This document shows positions 44,865 to 53,007 of a stretch of DNA of 64,000 bases, one piece after another (position 1 is the stretch's first letter; each line of letters opens with the position of its first letter). This DNA comes from an uncultured Bacilli bacterium. GTDB lineage: Bacteria; Bacillota_I; Bacilli_A; RF39; UBA660. The stretch lies in the NCBI GenBank assembly GCA_947631155.1, contig CANRKG010000001.1, positions 1 through 64,000 of the forward strand, given 5' to 3'. The notes beneath the pieces were generated by a model. That model did no database searches, was not told the origin of the DNA, and worked only from the letters and a program-made list of their open reading frames with translations. The position numbers and the translations under genes were made by a program.

Positions 44865-45680
44865 ATGATTTCTTTCGATAAGTTTTCAATAGATTTAAAA
44901 ATTATAATAATGCCTTTTATATATATATTATTAGGTTTTATTATCTATCAAATAATAATAAAGATAATGAATAATGCTGAGAAAAAAAGTAATATTCAGA
45001 AGAAACATCATCAAAAAAGAGTAAGAACTATAAATATTTTAATTCAGAATATTATAAAGTATATTATAGTAACTTTTGTATTAGTTGCTATATTGGCTAA
45101 TTTTGGAGTTAATGTTAAATCCATTTTAGCAGGAATTGGTATAACAGCAGCGATTATAGGTTTAGCCTTTCAAGACATTGCTAAAGATTTTTTAGCAGGA
45201 ATTTCTATAATATTAGAAGATCAATTTGAAATAGGTGATACTATTGAGATAAATGATTTTGTAGGTGAAGTAGTTTCTTTTGGTTTAAGAACAACAAGAA
45301 TAAAAAATTATAAAGGAGCAACTAAGATTATAGCAAATCATACTATAACTGAAGTCATTAATTATAATCTATACAATAGTCTTGCTGTTATTGACGTTTC
45401 TGTTAGCTATGAAGAAGACTTAGATAAGGTAGAAAAAACTATAAATAAATTATCTGAAACAATTAAAGAAAAAATACCCAAAGCCAAAGGAAATATTAAA
45501 ATATTAGGTGTTCAAGATTTAGAAGATTCTGGGGTTGTCTATAAGATAGCCTTAGAAGTTGCTTCTGCTGAACATTTTACAGCTGAAAGAATATTAAGAA
45601 AAGAAGTAAAAAAAGCCTTAGATAAAGCTAAAATCAAGATACCATATCAACAAATAGAGGTGCATAATGGAAACAGATAA
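44865..45680 (+). CDS. Small-conductance mechanosensitive channel (MscS family)
   Basis: 271 residues: membrane helices at about 14-33 and 58-80, then the pore-lining helix GIGITAAIIGLAFQDIAKDF with the family's small-residue packing, a beta domain (EDQFEIGDTIEI) and an alpha/beta C-terminus. Such channels open under membrane tension to release solutes in osmotic downshock. GAGGTG precedes the ATG. It starts 13 bp after parB and overlaps the next gene. Confidence 0.93.
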   Translation: MISFDKFSIDLKIIIMPFIYILLGFIIYQIIIKIMNNAEKKSNIQKKHHQKRVRTINILIQNIIKYIIVTFVLVAILANFGVNVKSILAGIGITAAIIGLAFQDIAKDFLAGISIILEDQFEIGDTIEINDFVGEVVSFGLRTTRIKNYKGATKIIANHTITEVINYNLYNSLAVIDVSVSYEEDLDKVEKTINKLSETIKEKIPKAKGNIKILGVQDLEDSGVVYKIALEVASAEHFTAERILRKEVKKALDKAKIKIPYQQIEVHNGNR

Positions 45681-45870
45681 AATCAATTATAAATTAGGTT
45701 CTAAAGTTATTATGAAAAAACAACATCCTTGTGGAGCCAATGAATGGGAAATCATTCGTTTAGGAGCAGATATAAAAATAAAATGTTTAAATTGTAATAG
45801 AACTTTATTTATGCCAAGAATTGAATTTAATAAAAAATTAAAAAAGATTATAAATGAGGAAGGAAATTAA
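45667..45870 (+). CDS. DUF951 (YyzM-like) protein
   Basis: 67 residues. KLGSKVIMKKQHPCGANEW, the basic middle, and the CLNC pair (KIKCLNCNRTLFMPR) are typical of DUF951, a small protein with a Cys-based, probably metal-binding, motif of unknown role encoded near parB and ychF across Bacillota. GAGGTG precedes the ATG, inside the end of the channel gene, so the two are coupled. Confidence 0.9.
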   Translation: METDKINYKLGSKVIMKKQHPCGANEWEIIRLGADIKIKCLNCNRTLFMPRIEFNKKLKKIINEEGN

Positions 45871-45871
45871 T

Positions 45872-47467
45872 ATGAGAGAAAAAAAACGATTAAGGCTCAA
45901 GAAATTTTATTTTCATCCAATTACAATATTTATTGTTTTAAGTGTTATTGTTGTATTATTAAGTGCTATATTATCTAAATTTGAAATGCAAGCAACATAT
46001 AGTACTATTAATACAAATACTAATGAATTAGAAACAGAAATTGTAGCTGTGGAGAACTTATTAAGTTTTGATGGTATGAAATTTATTATTAGTAATGCTA
46101 CTACAAACTTTATAAGTTTTGCCCCATTAGGGACATTGTTAATAGCGTTGATTGGACTATGCATTGCTGAAGCTACAGGCTTTATTGAAGTTTTTTCAAA
46201 AAAGTATTTAAGAAAACTAACAAGAACTCAACTAACTTTTATTGTATTATTAATTGCGACAATATCTTCACTTATAAATGAAATTGGTTATGCCATTTTA
46301 ATTCCATTAGTAGCTGTATTATATTCATCAATCGGAAGAAATCCTTTGACCGGTATAGTAACAGCCTTTTGTGGAGTAGCTTTTGGTTATGGAGTATCCA
46401 TATTTGTAGGCTCTATGGAAATTGCCTTAATGGACACTACTAAAGCTGCAGCAGCTTTAATAGACCAAAATATTCATATAAGTTTAACTTGTAATTTATT
46501 CTTTATTATTGCTGCTTCATTAATATTAACTATAGTAGGAACTATTATAATAGAAAAGATTATAAGTCCTAGACTTGGTAAATTTAAGGAAAAAGAAAGT
46601 ATATCTAAAACAGAAGAACTAAGAATTATAGATTTAGAAGAAGAAGAACAACACAAAATAGAAAGAGAAAAATTAGAGAAAAGAGGCTTACGCTTTGCTT
46701 TAATTACAGCAATTGTAGTAATAATAATATTTATTTATATGGTAATTCCAAATTTACCAAATTCAGGAATGCTTTTAGATATGAAAGAAGTAACATATTT
46801 AGATCAAATTTTTGGTAAAAATTCATATTTCCAGGATGGATTTACTTATATGATTTCATTATTCTTTATATTTGTGGGAATCGCTTATGGAATTGGAGCA
46901 AAAACAATTACAAATGATAGGGATATTTTAGAGAAAGCCGGAACGTATTTTTCTAAAATTGGAAATATTGCTGTGTTACTATTTGTTGCTGCTCAATTTA
47001 TATCAATTTTTAAGAAAACAAATATAGGAATAGTAGTAACTGCTTGGCTTGCTAGATTAATAGAATATCTTAGTTTTAGTGGAATTCCTTTAATTGTTTT
47101 AACTCTTATTATTATAGCTATATCTAATTTAGTTTTAACTACACCAAGTGCTAAATGGACTATCTTTGCCCCAATTGTAGTACCAATGTTCATGCAATCT
47201 AATATTTCTGCCCAATTTGCTCAAATAGTAATTAGAGTTGCAGATTCCATGACTAATGGAATTACTCCATTATTAGCTTGTTTTGTAATCTATATAGGAT
47301 ATCTAAATATCTATAACTTTGATAAAAATAAACCAATAACTATTACACGTGCAATTAAATTAGTTACTCCTTACTGTGGAATAATTTGTATAACCTGGAT
47401 ATTATTAGTAATTGGTTGGTATCTAATTGGATTACCAATTGGACCAGGAGTATATCCAACTATTTAA
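45872..47467 (+). CDS. AbgT-family transporter
   Basis: 531 residues from the ATG at 45872 (AAGGA upstream). About a dozen membrane helices, an N-terminal FHPITIFIVL, an INEIGYAILIPLVA stretch and the late PSAKWTIFAPIVVPM are typical of the AbgT family (p-aminobenzoyl-glutamate and related exporters/importers). A charged loop of about 60 residues (KTEELRIIDLEEEEQHK) separates two halves. The substrate is unknown; relatives include p-aminobenzoyl-glutamate importers and antimetabolite (sulfonamide) exporters. Confidence 0.85.
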   Translation: MREKKRLRLKKFYFHPITIFIVLSVIVVLLSAILSKFEMQATYSTINTNTNELETEIVAVENLLSFDGMKFIISNATTNFISFAPLGTLLIALIGLCIAEATGFIEVFSKKYLRKLTRTQLTFIVLLIATISSLINEIGYAILIPLVAVLYSSIGRNPLTGIVTAFCGVAFGYGVSIFVGSMEIALMDTTKAAAALIDQNIHISLTCNLFFIIAASLILTIVGTIIIEKIISPRLGKFKEKESISKTEELRIIDLEEEEQHKIEREKLEKRGLRFALITAIVVIIIFIYMVIPNLPNSGMLLDMKEVTYLDQIFGKNSYFQDGFTYMISLFFIFVGIAYGIGAKTITNDRDILEKAGTYFSKIGNIAVLLFVAAQFISIFKKTNIGIVVTAWLARLIEYLSFSGIPLIVLTLIIIAISNLVLTTPSAKWTIFAPIVVPMFMQSNISAQFAQIVIRVADSMTNGITPLLACFVIYIGYLNIYNFDKNKPITITRAIKLVTPYCGIICITWILLVIGWYLIGLPIGPGVYPTI

Positions 47468-47490
47468 CACCAATAAGGTGTTTTTCTTTA
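47466..47490 (+). terminator. Terminator after the AbgT gene
   Basis: AACACC, five-base loop, GGTGTT, then TTTCTTT, overlapping the stop codon. Confidence 0.75.
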
Positions 47491-47550
47491 CAAACCATAT
47501 AAAAAGTTATATACTAAACACTAATATTAATTAAAGGAGAAGTGATTATA

Positions 47551-48558
47551 ATGGATAATCTACAAATAGAAATCTTAAGAAACACCCTTATAGAAAAATT
47601 AAAAGAATTAAGAGATATGACTATTGAAAGGAATTTGATACATCATCAAACAACACCACAACAAAAATATGTATCATTTGACGATCCACAGTTATTAAAA
47701 AAACTGGTTTTTAGAGAGATAAACGGTTCTTATACATTTGCTCTTCCAAAAGACTTATGGAAATTGATAGATTTTACAAATGTATCATTTGATGATGTTT
47801 TGGTAAGTGATATAGATTTTACAGGAAGTAAGGGTGTAAAACTAAATATACAAAAAATAAAATACAGAAGTTTAAGGAATGCAAAGTTATCAGGTGTAGA
47901 AATAATTGGTCAATTTAGTTATGTAGATGTTGTAGGTACAGATTTTACAGGATGTATTAGTAAACTTCGATTAAATCCACAACTCATAAGAGGTAAAGAT
48001 TTAACACACACTAAATTAAGTGGTATTGAAATAGAAGGTTCATTTAAAGATGTTAAAGTTATTGAAACAGATTTTACCGGAAGTAAAGGAGCGGTCATAA
48101 ATCCTCAAATGGTAGCAGGCAAAAGGTTATATTATACAACATTAACAGATGCAGAAATAATAGGCCCATTATTTGATGTTGATGTAAGAAGAGCAAATTT
48201 TACCGGAAGTAAAGGAGCAGTTATAAATCCACAAACAGTAAACGAAAAAAGTTTAACAGGAACGATATTAAAAGATGTAGAAATAAAAGGTTCATTCGAT
48301 GGTGTAGATATTGAAGGAGCAAACTTCACAGGAAGTAAAGGAGTTCAAATAAATCCACAAACAGTAAAAGAAAAAAATTTAACAGCAACAATATTAAAAG
48401 ATGCAGAAATAATAGGCTCATTAAAAGGTGTAGATATTAGTAATACAAATTTTATAGGAGCTATAATGACAGCTGAAAATGAATATAATTATGCCAAAGA
48501 AGAAATAAATAAAAGTTTCCAAAAAGTAATGAAAAATAATAAAGTATATAATAACTAA
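47551..48558 (+). CDS. Pentapeptide-like protein with 40-residue repeats
   Basis: 335 residues from the ATG at 47551 (AAAGGAG upstream). After an N-terminal part of about 90 residues come five to six units of about 40 residues with the pattern DFTGSKGAVINPQTV..K.L..T.L.DAEI.G.....V.V. The DFTGS and L.DAEI segments have the A(D/N)LXX spacing of pentapeptide repeats, so a right-handed beta-helix is likely. No signal peptide or membrane segment. I know no function; the gene stands alone between two terminators. Confidence 0.75.
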   Translation: MDNLQIEILRNTLIEKLKELRDMTIERNLIHHQTTPQQKYVSFDDPQLLKKLVFREINGSYTFALPKDLWKLIDFTNVSFDDVLVSDIDFTGSKGVKLNIQKIKYRSLRNAKLSGVEIIGQFSYVDVVGTDFTGCISKLRLNPQLIRGKDLTHTKLSGIEIEGSFKDVKVIETDFTGSKGAVINPQMVAGKRLYYTTLTDAEIIGPLFDVDVRRANFTGSKGAVINPQTVNEKSLTGTILKDVEIKGSFDGVDIEGANFTGSKGVQINPQTVKEKNLTATILKDAEIIGSLKGVDISNTNFIGAIMTAENEYNYAKEEINKSFQKVMKNNKVYNN

Positions 48559-48585
48559 AGGTAAAGAAAAAACTTACCTTTTTTT
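48558..48585 (+). terminator. Terminator after the 40-residue-repeat gene
   Basis: AAGGTAA (48558-48564) pairs with TTACCTT (48574-48580), nine-base loop, then a run of seven T. Confidence 0.9.
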
Positions 48586-48589
48586 GATA

Positions 48590-48618
48590 TTGATATCATA
48601 AAACATATATATTATAAT
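48590..48618 (+). promoter_or_regulatory. Promoter of ychF
   Basis: TTGATA (48590-48595) and TATAAT (48613-48618) are 17 bp apart, right after the preceding terminator. Confidence 0.7.
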
Positions 48619-48668
48619 AAAAAAGAAAAATTAAAATTATAATCTAAATTTGGAAAAGAGGAAATATT

Positions 48669-49769
48669 ATGAGTTTAACAGCCGGAATAGTTGGGTTACC
48701 TAATGTCGGAAAATCAACTTTATTTAATGCTATTACGAATCAAAAAATATTAGCTGAAAATTATCCTTTTGCTACTATAGAACCAAATGTGGGAATTGTT
48801 ACTGTACCAGATGAGAGAATGGATAAATTAAAAGCTATGTATAATCCAGAAAGATTTATACCAACAGCTTATGAATTTACTGATATAGCAGGATTAGTTA
48901 AAGGAGCTAGTAAAGGAGAAGGTCTTGGTAATAAATTTTTATCACATATTAGAGAAGTAGATGCCATAGTAGAAGTAGTAAGATGTTTTGATAATGGCAA
49001 AATCATTCATGTTGAAGGAAATATTGATCCAATTCGTGATATAGAAACCATTAACTTAGAATTATCAATTGCTGATTTAGATATTATTAATAATCGATTA
49101 GAAAAAGTAAAAAAGAAGGCTAGAACTACTAAAGATAAAGACTCTTTATTAGAAGTAGAAGCTTTAGAAAAAGCCAAAAAAGCTTTAGAAACAAATGTGG
49201 CTCTAAGACAAGTGGATTTCAGTAAAGAAGAAAAAAACATCCTTAAATCTTATAGTTTTTTAACTATTAAACCAATAATTTATTTAGCAAATATTGATGA
49301 ACAAGAATTAGGACAACCAGATAATGAATACGTTAAATTAGTTAAAGAATATGCAACACGTGAAAAGGCACAAGTAGTAAGTTTATGTGCTAAAACCGAA
49401 GAAGATTTAAGCGAATTAGATGATAGTGATAAACAAGAAATGTTAGAAGCCTTAGGTTTAGAAAGTTCAGGATTAGATAAATTAATTAAAGCAACATATG
49501 ATATTTTAGGTTTAGCTACATACTTTACTGTAGGAAAAGATGAGGTAAGAGCATGGACATTTAAAAAAGGAATGAATGCCAAAGAGTGTGCTGGAATAAT
49601 TCACACGGATTTTGAAAAAGGATTCATTAGAGCAGAAGTGATTTCATATGAAGACTTAATAGAATGTGGAAGTGAATTAAAAGTAAAAGAAGCCGGTAAA
49701 GCTAGACTTGAAGGTAAAGATTATTTAATGCAAGATGGAGATATTTGTCATTTTAGATTTAATGTTTAA
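48669..49769 (+). CDS. ychF: Ribosome-binding ATPase YchF
   Basis: 366 residues. [15 protein letters not shown] (P-loop), [20 protein letters not shown] and the C-terminal TGS-like domain ([20 protein letters not shown]) define YchF/OLA1, an Obg-family protein that prefers ATP and contacts ribosomes in stress. AGAGGAA precedes the ATG. The ychF-rpsF neighbourhood matches Bacillus yyaF-rpsF, with one lipoprotein gene inserted. Confidence 0.97.
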   Translation: MSLTAGIVGLPNVGKSTLFNAITNQKILAENYPFATIEPNVGIVTVPDERMDKLKAMYNPERFIPTAYEFTDIAGLVKGASKGEGLGNKFLSHIREVDAIVEVVRCFDNGKIIHVEGNIDPIRDIETINLELSIADLDIINNRLEKVKKKARTTKDKDSLLEVEALEKAKKALETNVALRQVDFSKEEKNILKSYSFLTIKPIIYLANIDEQELGQPDNEYVKLVKEYATREKAQVVSLCAKTEEDLSELDDSDKQEMLEALGLESSGLDKLIKATYDILGLATYFTVGKDEVRAWTFKKGMNAKECAGIIHTDFEKGFIRAEVISYEDLIECGSELKVKEAGKARLEGKDYLMQDGDICHFRFNV

Positions 49770-49784
49770 ATTTAGGTGGTTCAA

Positions 49785-50291
49785 ATGAAAGTAAAAGAAT
49801 TATTATTAGAAAAAAGAAAAAAATTATTAACATATGCTCTAGCAACAGGAATTGGTATAACAACTTTATCAGGGTGTGTAAATAAACCAGAGTATACTAT
49901 TAATCAAAACGGAAGTATCCAAATAGAAGGAAATATAGATTATGATTTCTTAAAAGATTGTGAATTTATGATTCTAAATTTTCAAGATGAAAAACAATCT
50001 ATATACATAACTTATAGTAGTATTGATATTGACTTTCTTCATCGTAGCGAACCAGTATCAGATTTATTAACAGGACAAATATTATTTAGCGATTTTAATT
50101 CTCTTGAAAAAGACTTATCAAAATTAGGAATTACCTCTTATGAAATGTGTTCAGTAAATAAATATTTACTTGAAAACCAAAAGCAAAAAAGTTTTTATAC
50201 CAAAGAAGATCTTACAAGCTATTTAAATGATTTTACTAATAAATATAATCAAAATAGTCAAAATAATTCTAAAAAGCTAGTTAAAGAATAA
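49785..50291 (+). CDS. Small lipoprotein of unknown function
   Basis: 168 residues from the ATG at 49785 (AGGTGG five bases upstream). A long basic N-region (KVKELLLEKRKKLLTYALAT) precedes the hydrophobic segment and the lipobox TLSGC, so the mature protein is lipid-anchored outside the membrane. A polar domain (IQIEGNIDYDFLKDCEFMIL and two further Cys) ends in an Asn/Ser/Lys-rich tail. The family is not recognised. It is 15 bp after ychF and probably co-transcribed with it. Confidence 0.75.
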   Translation: MKVKELLLEKRKKLLTYALATGIGITTLSGCVNKPEYTINQNGSIQIEGNIDYDFLKDCEFMILNFQDEKQSIYITYSSIDIDFLHRSEPVSDLLTGQILFSDFNSLEKDLSKLGITSYEMCSVNKYLLENQKQKSFYTKEDLTSYLNDFTNKYNQNSQNNSKKLVKE

Positions 50292-50296
50292 AATAT

Positions 50297-50325
50297 TTTA
50301 CAAAAATAAATAAATTTGTTATAAT
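50297..50325 (+). promoter_or_regulatory. Promoter of rpsF-ssb-rpsR
   Basis: TTTACA (50297-50302) and TATAAT (50320-50325) with a 17-bp spacer; transcript start expected near 50332. Confidence 0.8.
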
Positions 50326-50331
50326 ACATTC

Positions 50332-50375
50332 GAGTATTAAGAAATACTCCTTACTCATAAATTTTTAATATGAGT
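50332..50375 (+). promoter_or_regulatory. rpsF leader with two stem-loops
   Basis: Hairpin 1: GAGTATT-AAGA-AATACTC (50332-50349), perfect 7 bp and starting at the predicted first transcribed base. Hairpin 2: ACTCATA, nine-base loop, TATGAGT (50353-50375). In B. subtilis and many bacteria the rpsF leader is bound by S6:S18 for autoregulation, but I do not see the conserved CCG of that motif, so the role here is open. Confidence 0.55.
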
Positions 50376-50400
50376 CATTAGTCCAAAAGGAGGTGTGATG

Positions 50401-50688
50401 ATGAACAAATATGAAATAATGTTTATCGTAAAACCAGATATGGAGGAAGCAGATATCAAGAAAATTGCTGAATCTATGAAAAAGGTTTTAACAGATAAGA
50501 AAGCAAAAATAGTAGAAGAACAAGCTATGGGTCAAAAAGAACTTGCTTATGAAATGAAAAAATGTAAAGTAGGATATTATTTCTTACTAGTAGTAGAAGC
50601 TTCTCCAGAAGCTATTGCTGAATTTAACCGTGTCGTTGGAATCAACGAAAATTTACTTCGTCATTTAGTTGTTAAAGTAGAAAATTAA
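50401..50688 (+). CDS. rpsF: 30S ribosomal protein S6
   Basis: 95 residues. MNKYEIMFIVKPDMEEADIK and GQKELAYEMKKCKVGYYFL are canonical S6. Of three consecutive candidate starts (50395, 50398, 50401) the last has the best distance (seven bases) from AGGAGG. It pairs with S18, encoded two genes downstream, in the 30S platform. Confidence 0.98.
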   Translation: MNKYEIMFIVKPDMEEADIKKIAESMKKVLTDKKAKIVEEQAMGQKELAYEMKKCKVGYYFLLVVEASPEAIAEFNRVVGINENLLRHLVVKVEN

Positions 50689-50706
50689 TAAAGAGAGGTA
50701 TTTATC

Positions 50707-51186
50707 ATGAATAAAGTATTTTTAATAGGAAGATTAACAAGAGATCCAGAGTTAAGATACACAGGAAGTAATACAGCTGTGGCATCTTTCACACTTGCTG
50801 TAAATAGAAATTTTACAAATCAAGCAGGTGAAAGAGAAGCAGATTTTATAAATATTGTTGTATGGAGAAAACAAGCAGAAAATGTTAAAAACTATTTATC
50901 ACAAGGTAGTCAGGTTGCTGTAGATGGACGAATTCAAACTCGTTCTTATGATGATAATGAAGGAAATAAAAGATATGTAACTGAAGTTGTCGCTGACAAT
51001 GTAGAATTTTTAGGTTCCAAAAATTCTAATATATCTAATCAAAATTCTACACCATCAGGAAATCAAGAACCAACTCCATATGATTTTAGTAAAGAACCAG
51101 AAAATAAAGGAACAGATATCGAAAGTAATCCTTTCGCTGATTTTGGATCAAATATAGAAATAAGTGATGATGAATTACCATTTTAA
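50707..51186 (+). CDS. ssb: Single-stranded DNA-binding protein
   Basis: 159 residues: an OB-fold domain (MNKVFLIGRLTRDPELRYTG, about 1-105), a Ser/Asn/Pro-rich linker and the acidic tip DDELPF that binds replication and repair partners. The position between rpsF and rpsR is conserved in Bacillota. GAGAGGT precedes the ATG. Confidence 0.98.
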   Translation: MNKVFLIGRLTRDPELRYTGSNTAVASFTLAVNRNFTNQAGEREADFINIVVWRKQAENVKNYLSQGSQVAVDGRIQTRSYDDNEGNKRYVTEVVADNVEFLGSKNSNISNQNSTPSGNQEPTPYDFSKEPENKGTDIESNPFADFGSNIEISDDELPF

Positions 51187-51200
51187 GAAGGAGGATTAAT

Positions 51201-51422
51201 ATGGCAGAATTTTATCGTAAAAAGAAAAAAGTATGTATGATGTGTACATATACCGATAAACCAGTTGATTATAAAAAAGTAGAGACTTTAAAAAGATATA
51301 CTAATGAAAAAGGCAAAATATTACCAAGACGTGTTACTGGAAATTGCGCTAGACATCAAAGATATATTGCTCAACAAATAAAAAGAGCTCGTGCTATTGG
51401 TTTATTACCATATACTAAATAA
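51201..51422 (+). CDS. rpsR: 30S ribosomal protein S18
   Basis: 73 residues, basic. VCMMCTYTDKPVDYKKVETL, then RRVTGNCARHQRYIAQQIKR, are S18 signatures; the three Cys (CMMC and NCAR) suggest a zinc-type S18 rather than the Cys-free form. GAAGGAGG precedes the ATG. It is the last gene of the operon, before a strong terminator. Confidence 0.98.
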   Translation: MAEFYRKKKKVCMMCTYTDKPVDYKKVETLKRYTNEKGKILPRRVTGNCARHQRYIAQQIKRARAIGLLPYTK

Positions 51423-51433
51423 TTTAATACTAG

Positions 51434-51467
51434 AATAAGACTGATAAAGAGAGTCTTATTTTTTTAT
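51434..51467 (+). terminator. Terminator of the rpsF-ssb-rpsR operon
   Basis: AATAAGACT (51434-51442) pairs perfectly with AGTCTTATT (51452-51460) across nine bases, followed by a T run. Confidence 0.95.
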
Positions 51468-51498
51468 TATAGTTTTCAAATACAAGAGTTAGTTTTTA

Positions 51499-51527
51499 TC
51501 GACAAAGCTAATAAAATATTATATAAT
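51499..51527 (+). promoter_or_regulatory. Promoter of the DHH phosphodiesterase-rplI-dnaB operon
   Basis: TCGACA (51499-51504) and TATAAT (51522-51527) separated by 17 bp, about 40 bp before the start codon. Confidence 0.7.
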
Positions 51528-51565
51528 TATAGTAGTTGATTAAATTTAGGAGGTGTCATCTAAGT

Positions 51566-52555
51566 ATGGTAATAATTGATAATAAGAAGACAATAAATAA
51601 ATACTTTAGAAAGGCTAATAATATATTTATTATGGCTCATAAAGATTTAGATTTGGATGCTTTAGGTAGTTCTGTTGGAATGTATATCATTTTAAAACAA
51701 AAACGTAAAAATTGTTTTCTTGTAATTGATGATAATGAACATGAATTAGGAGTAGAAAAGATATTAAAAGAATTAGATGGTTGTGTTTCTATTATCAAAA
51801 GTGATGATATTCCAAACAATTTAAATAAAAAGAACAAGAAAAATTTATTATTAATACTTGATACAAATAAAAAAGAATTATTACAAAATAGTAATGTTTT
51901 AAAATTATTCACAAGAAAAATGATTTTTGATCATCACGGAATTGGCAAGTCTACCATAAAAGATGCTTTTTTAGTTCAAGATGATAATGTATCCAGTACA
52001 TGTGAAATGGTTTCTAATTTAGTAGAAGCATATGATATAGAACTTGATCCTTACTATGCAACAATTTTATTATCAGGAATTGTATTAGATACTAACAACT
52101 TTACTTTAAAAACAACAGCCGATACTTATTATGCAGCTTATTTTTTAGCTTCTTTAGGTGCTTCTGCTAAAAAAGTTCAATATTTATTAAAACAAGATTT
52201 ATTGGAATATACAGAAAGAGAAAAACTTTTAACAAAAATAGATATAATAGATAAAAAAATTGCTATTTCTAAAGCAGCTAATACAACCATATATCGTAGA
52301 GAAGATATTGCAAAAGTTGCTGATACCTTACTATTTTTTAATGATATTGAAGCCTCATTTGTTATTGCTAAAATAGACAAGAATGTAGTTGGTATAAGTG
52401 CCAGAAGTTTAGGTAATTACAACATCACCAAAATTTTAGATAATTTAGGCGGTGGTGGGGACGATTACAATGGTGCTGTCACTTTTGAAAATAAAACAAT
52501 TAAGCAAGTAGAAGAATTACTAAAAACAGAAATAAAAAAACAAGAGGGGGAATAA
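51566..52555 (+). CDS. DHH/DHHA1 phosphodiesterase (GdpP catalytic part only)
   Basis: 329 residues from the ATG at 51566 (AGGAGGTG upstream). [29 protein letters not shown] and [11 protein letters not shown] supply the metal-binding residues of the DHH family. It occupies the gdpP position (before rplI and dnaB) but lacks the two membrane helices, PAS and degenerate GGDEF domains of the roughly 660-residue GdpP. The DHHA1 glycine loop reads GGGGDDYN, with Asp where the usual motif has His. It may be a soluble c-di-AMP/pApA phosphodiesterase or a nano-RNase-like enzyme. Confidence 0.85.
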   Translation: MVIIDNKKTINKYFRKANNIFIMAHKDLDLDALGSSVGMYIILKQKRKNCFLVIDDNEHELGVEKILKELDGCVSIIKSDDIPNNLNKKNKKNLLLILDTNKKELLQNSNVLKLFTRKMIFDHHGIGKSTIKDAFLVQDDNVSSTCEMVSNLVEAYDIELDPYYATILLSGIVLDTNNFTLKTTADTYYAAYFLASLGASAKKVQYLLKQDLLEYTEREKLLTKIDIIDKKIAISKAANTTIYRREDIAKVADTLLFFNDIEASFVIAKIDKNVVGISARSLGNYNITKILDNLGGGGDDYNGAVTFENKTIKQVEELLKTEIKKQEGE

Positions 52556-52556
52556 A

Positions 52557-52997
52557 ATGCAAGTTATATTTATAAAAGATCTTAAAAAGCAAGGAAAAAA
52601 GGGCGAAATTAAAAATGTAAAAGACGGATATGCTCAAAATTACTTAATCAAAAATGGATATGCTATACCAGTAACTGAAAAAAATTTAAATGCACTAAAA
52701 CAAGAAAAACTAAAAGAAGAAAAGCTTAATCAACAAAATGAAGCCAAAGCCGAAAAATTAAAACAGAAATTAGAAAAAGAAACATTAGAATTTAAGGTAA
52801 AAACAGGAACAGACGATCGTGTCTTTGGTAGTATTAGTCCAAAACAAATAAAAGAAGCTTTATTAAATAAAGGATATGATATTGATAAAAAACAAATTGA
52901 ATTAAAAGAAAATATTTCATCTTTAGGTTATCATTCAGTTAAAATAAATTTATATTCTTCCATTGTAGCTGAAATAAAAATTCATGTAGTAAAATAG
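52557..52997 (+). CDS. rplI: 50S ribosomal protein L9
   Basis: 146 residues. [20 protein letters not shown] and [16 protein letters not shown] are the L9 N-domain; a long charged helix links to a C-terminal domain with [17 protein letters not shown] precedes the ATG, overlapping the end of the DHH gene. Confidence 0.98.
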   Translation: MQVIFIKDLKKQGKKGEIKNVKDGYAQNYLIKNGYAIPVTEKNLNALKQEKLKEEKLNQQNEAKAEKLKQKLEKETLEFKVKTGTDDRVFGSISPKQIKEALLNKGYDIDKKQIELKENISSLGYHSVKINLYSSIVAEIKIHVVK

Positions 52998-53007
52998 AGG
53001 TGATAAT

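Noticed and set aside
49355-49370. CACGTGAAA match in ychF, considered as a fourth parS
   Set aside because: Only half of the palindrome fits; the other arm has several mismatches.
51430-51565. Remnant of the missing N-terminal part of gdpP
   Set aside because: The space upstream of the DHH gene holds only the rpsR terminator and a promoter; no coding remnant is visible.
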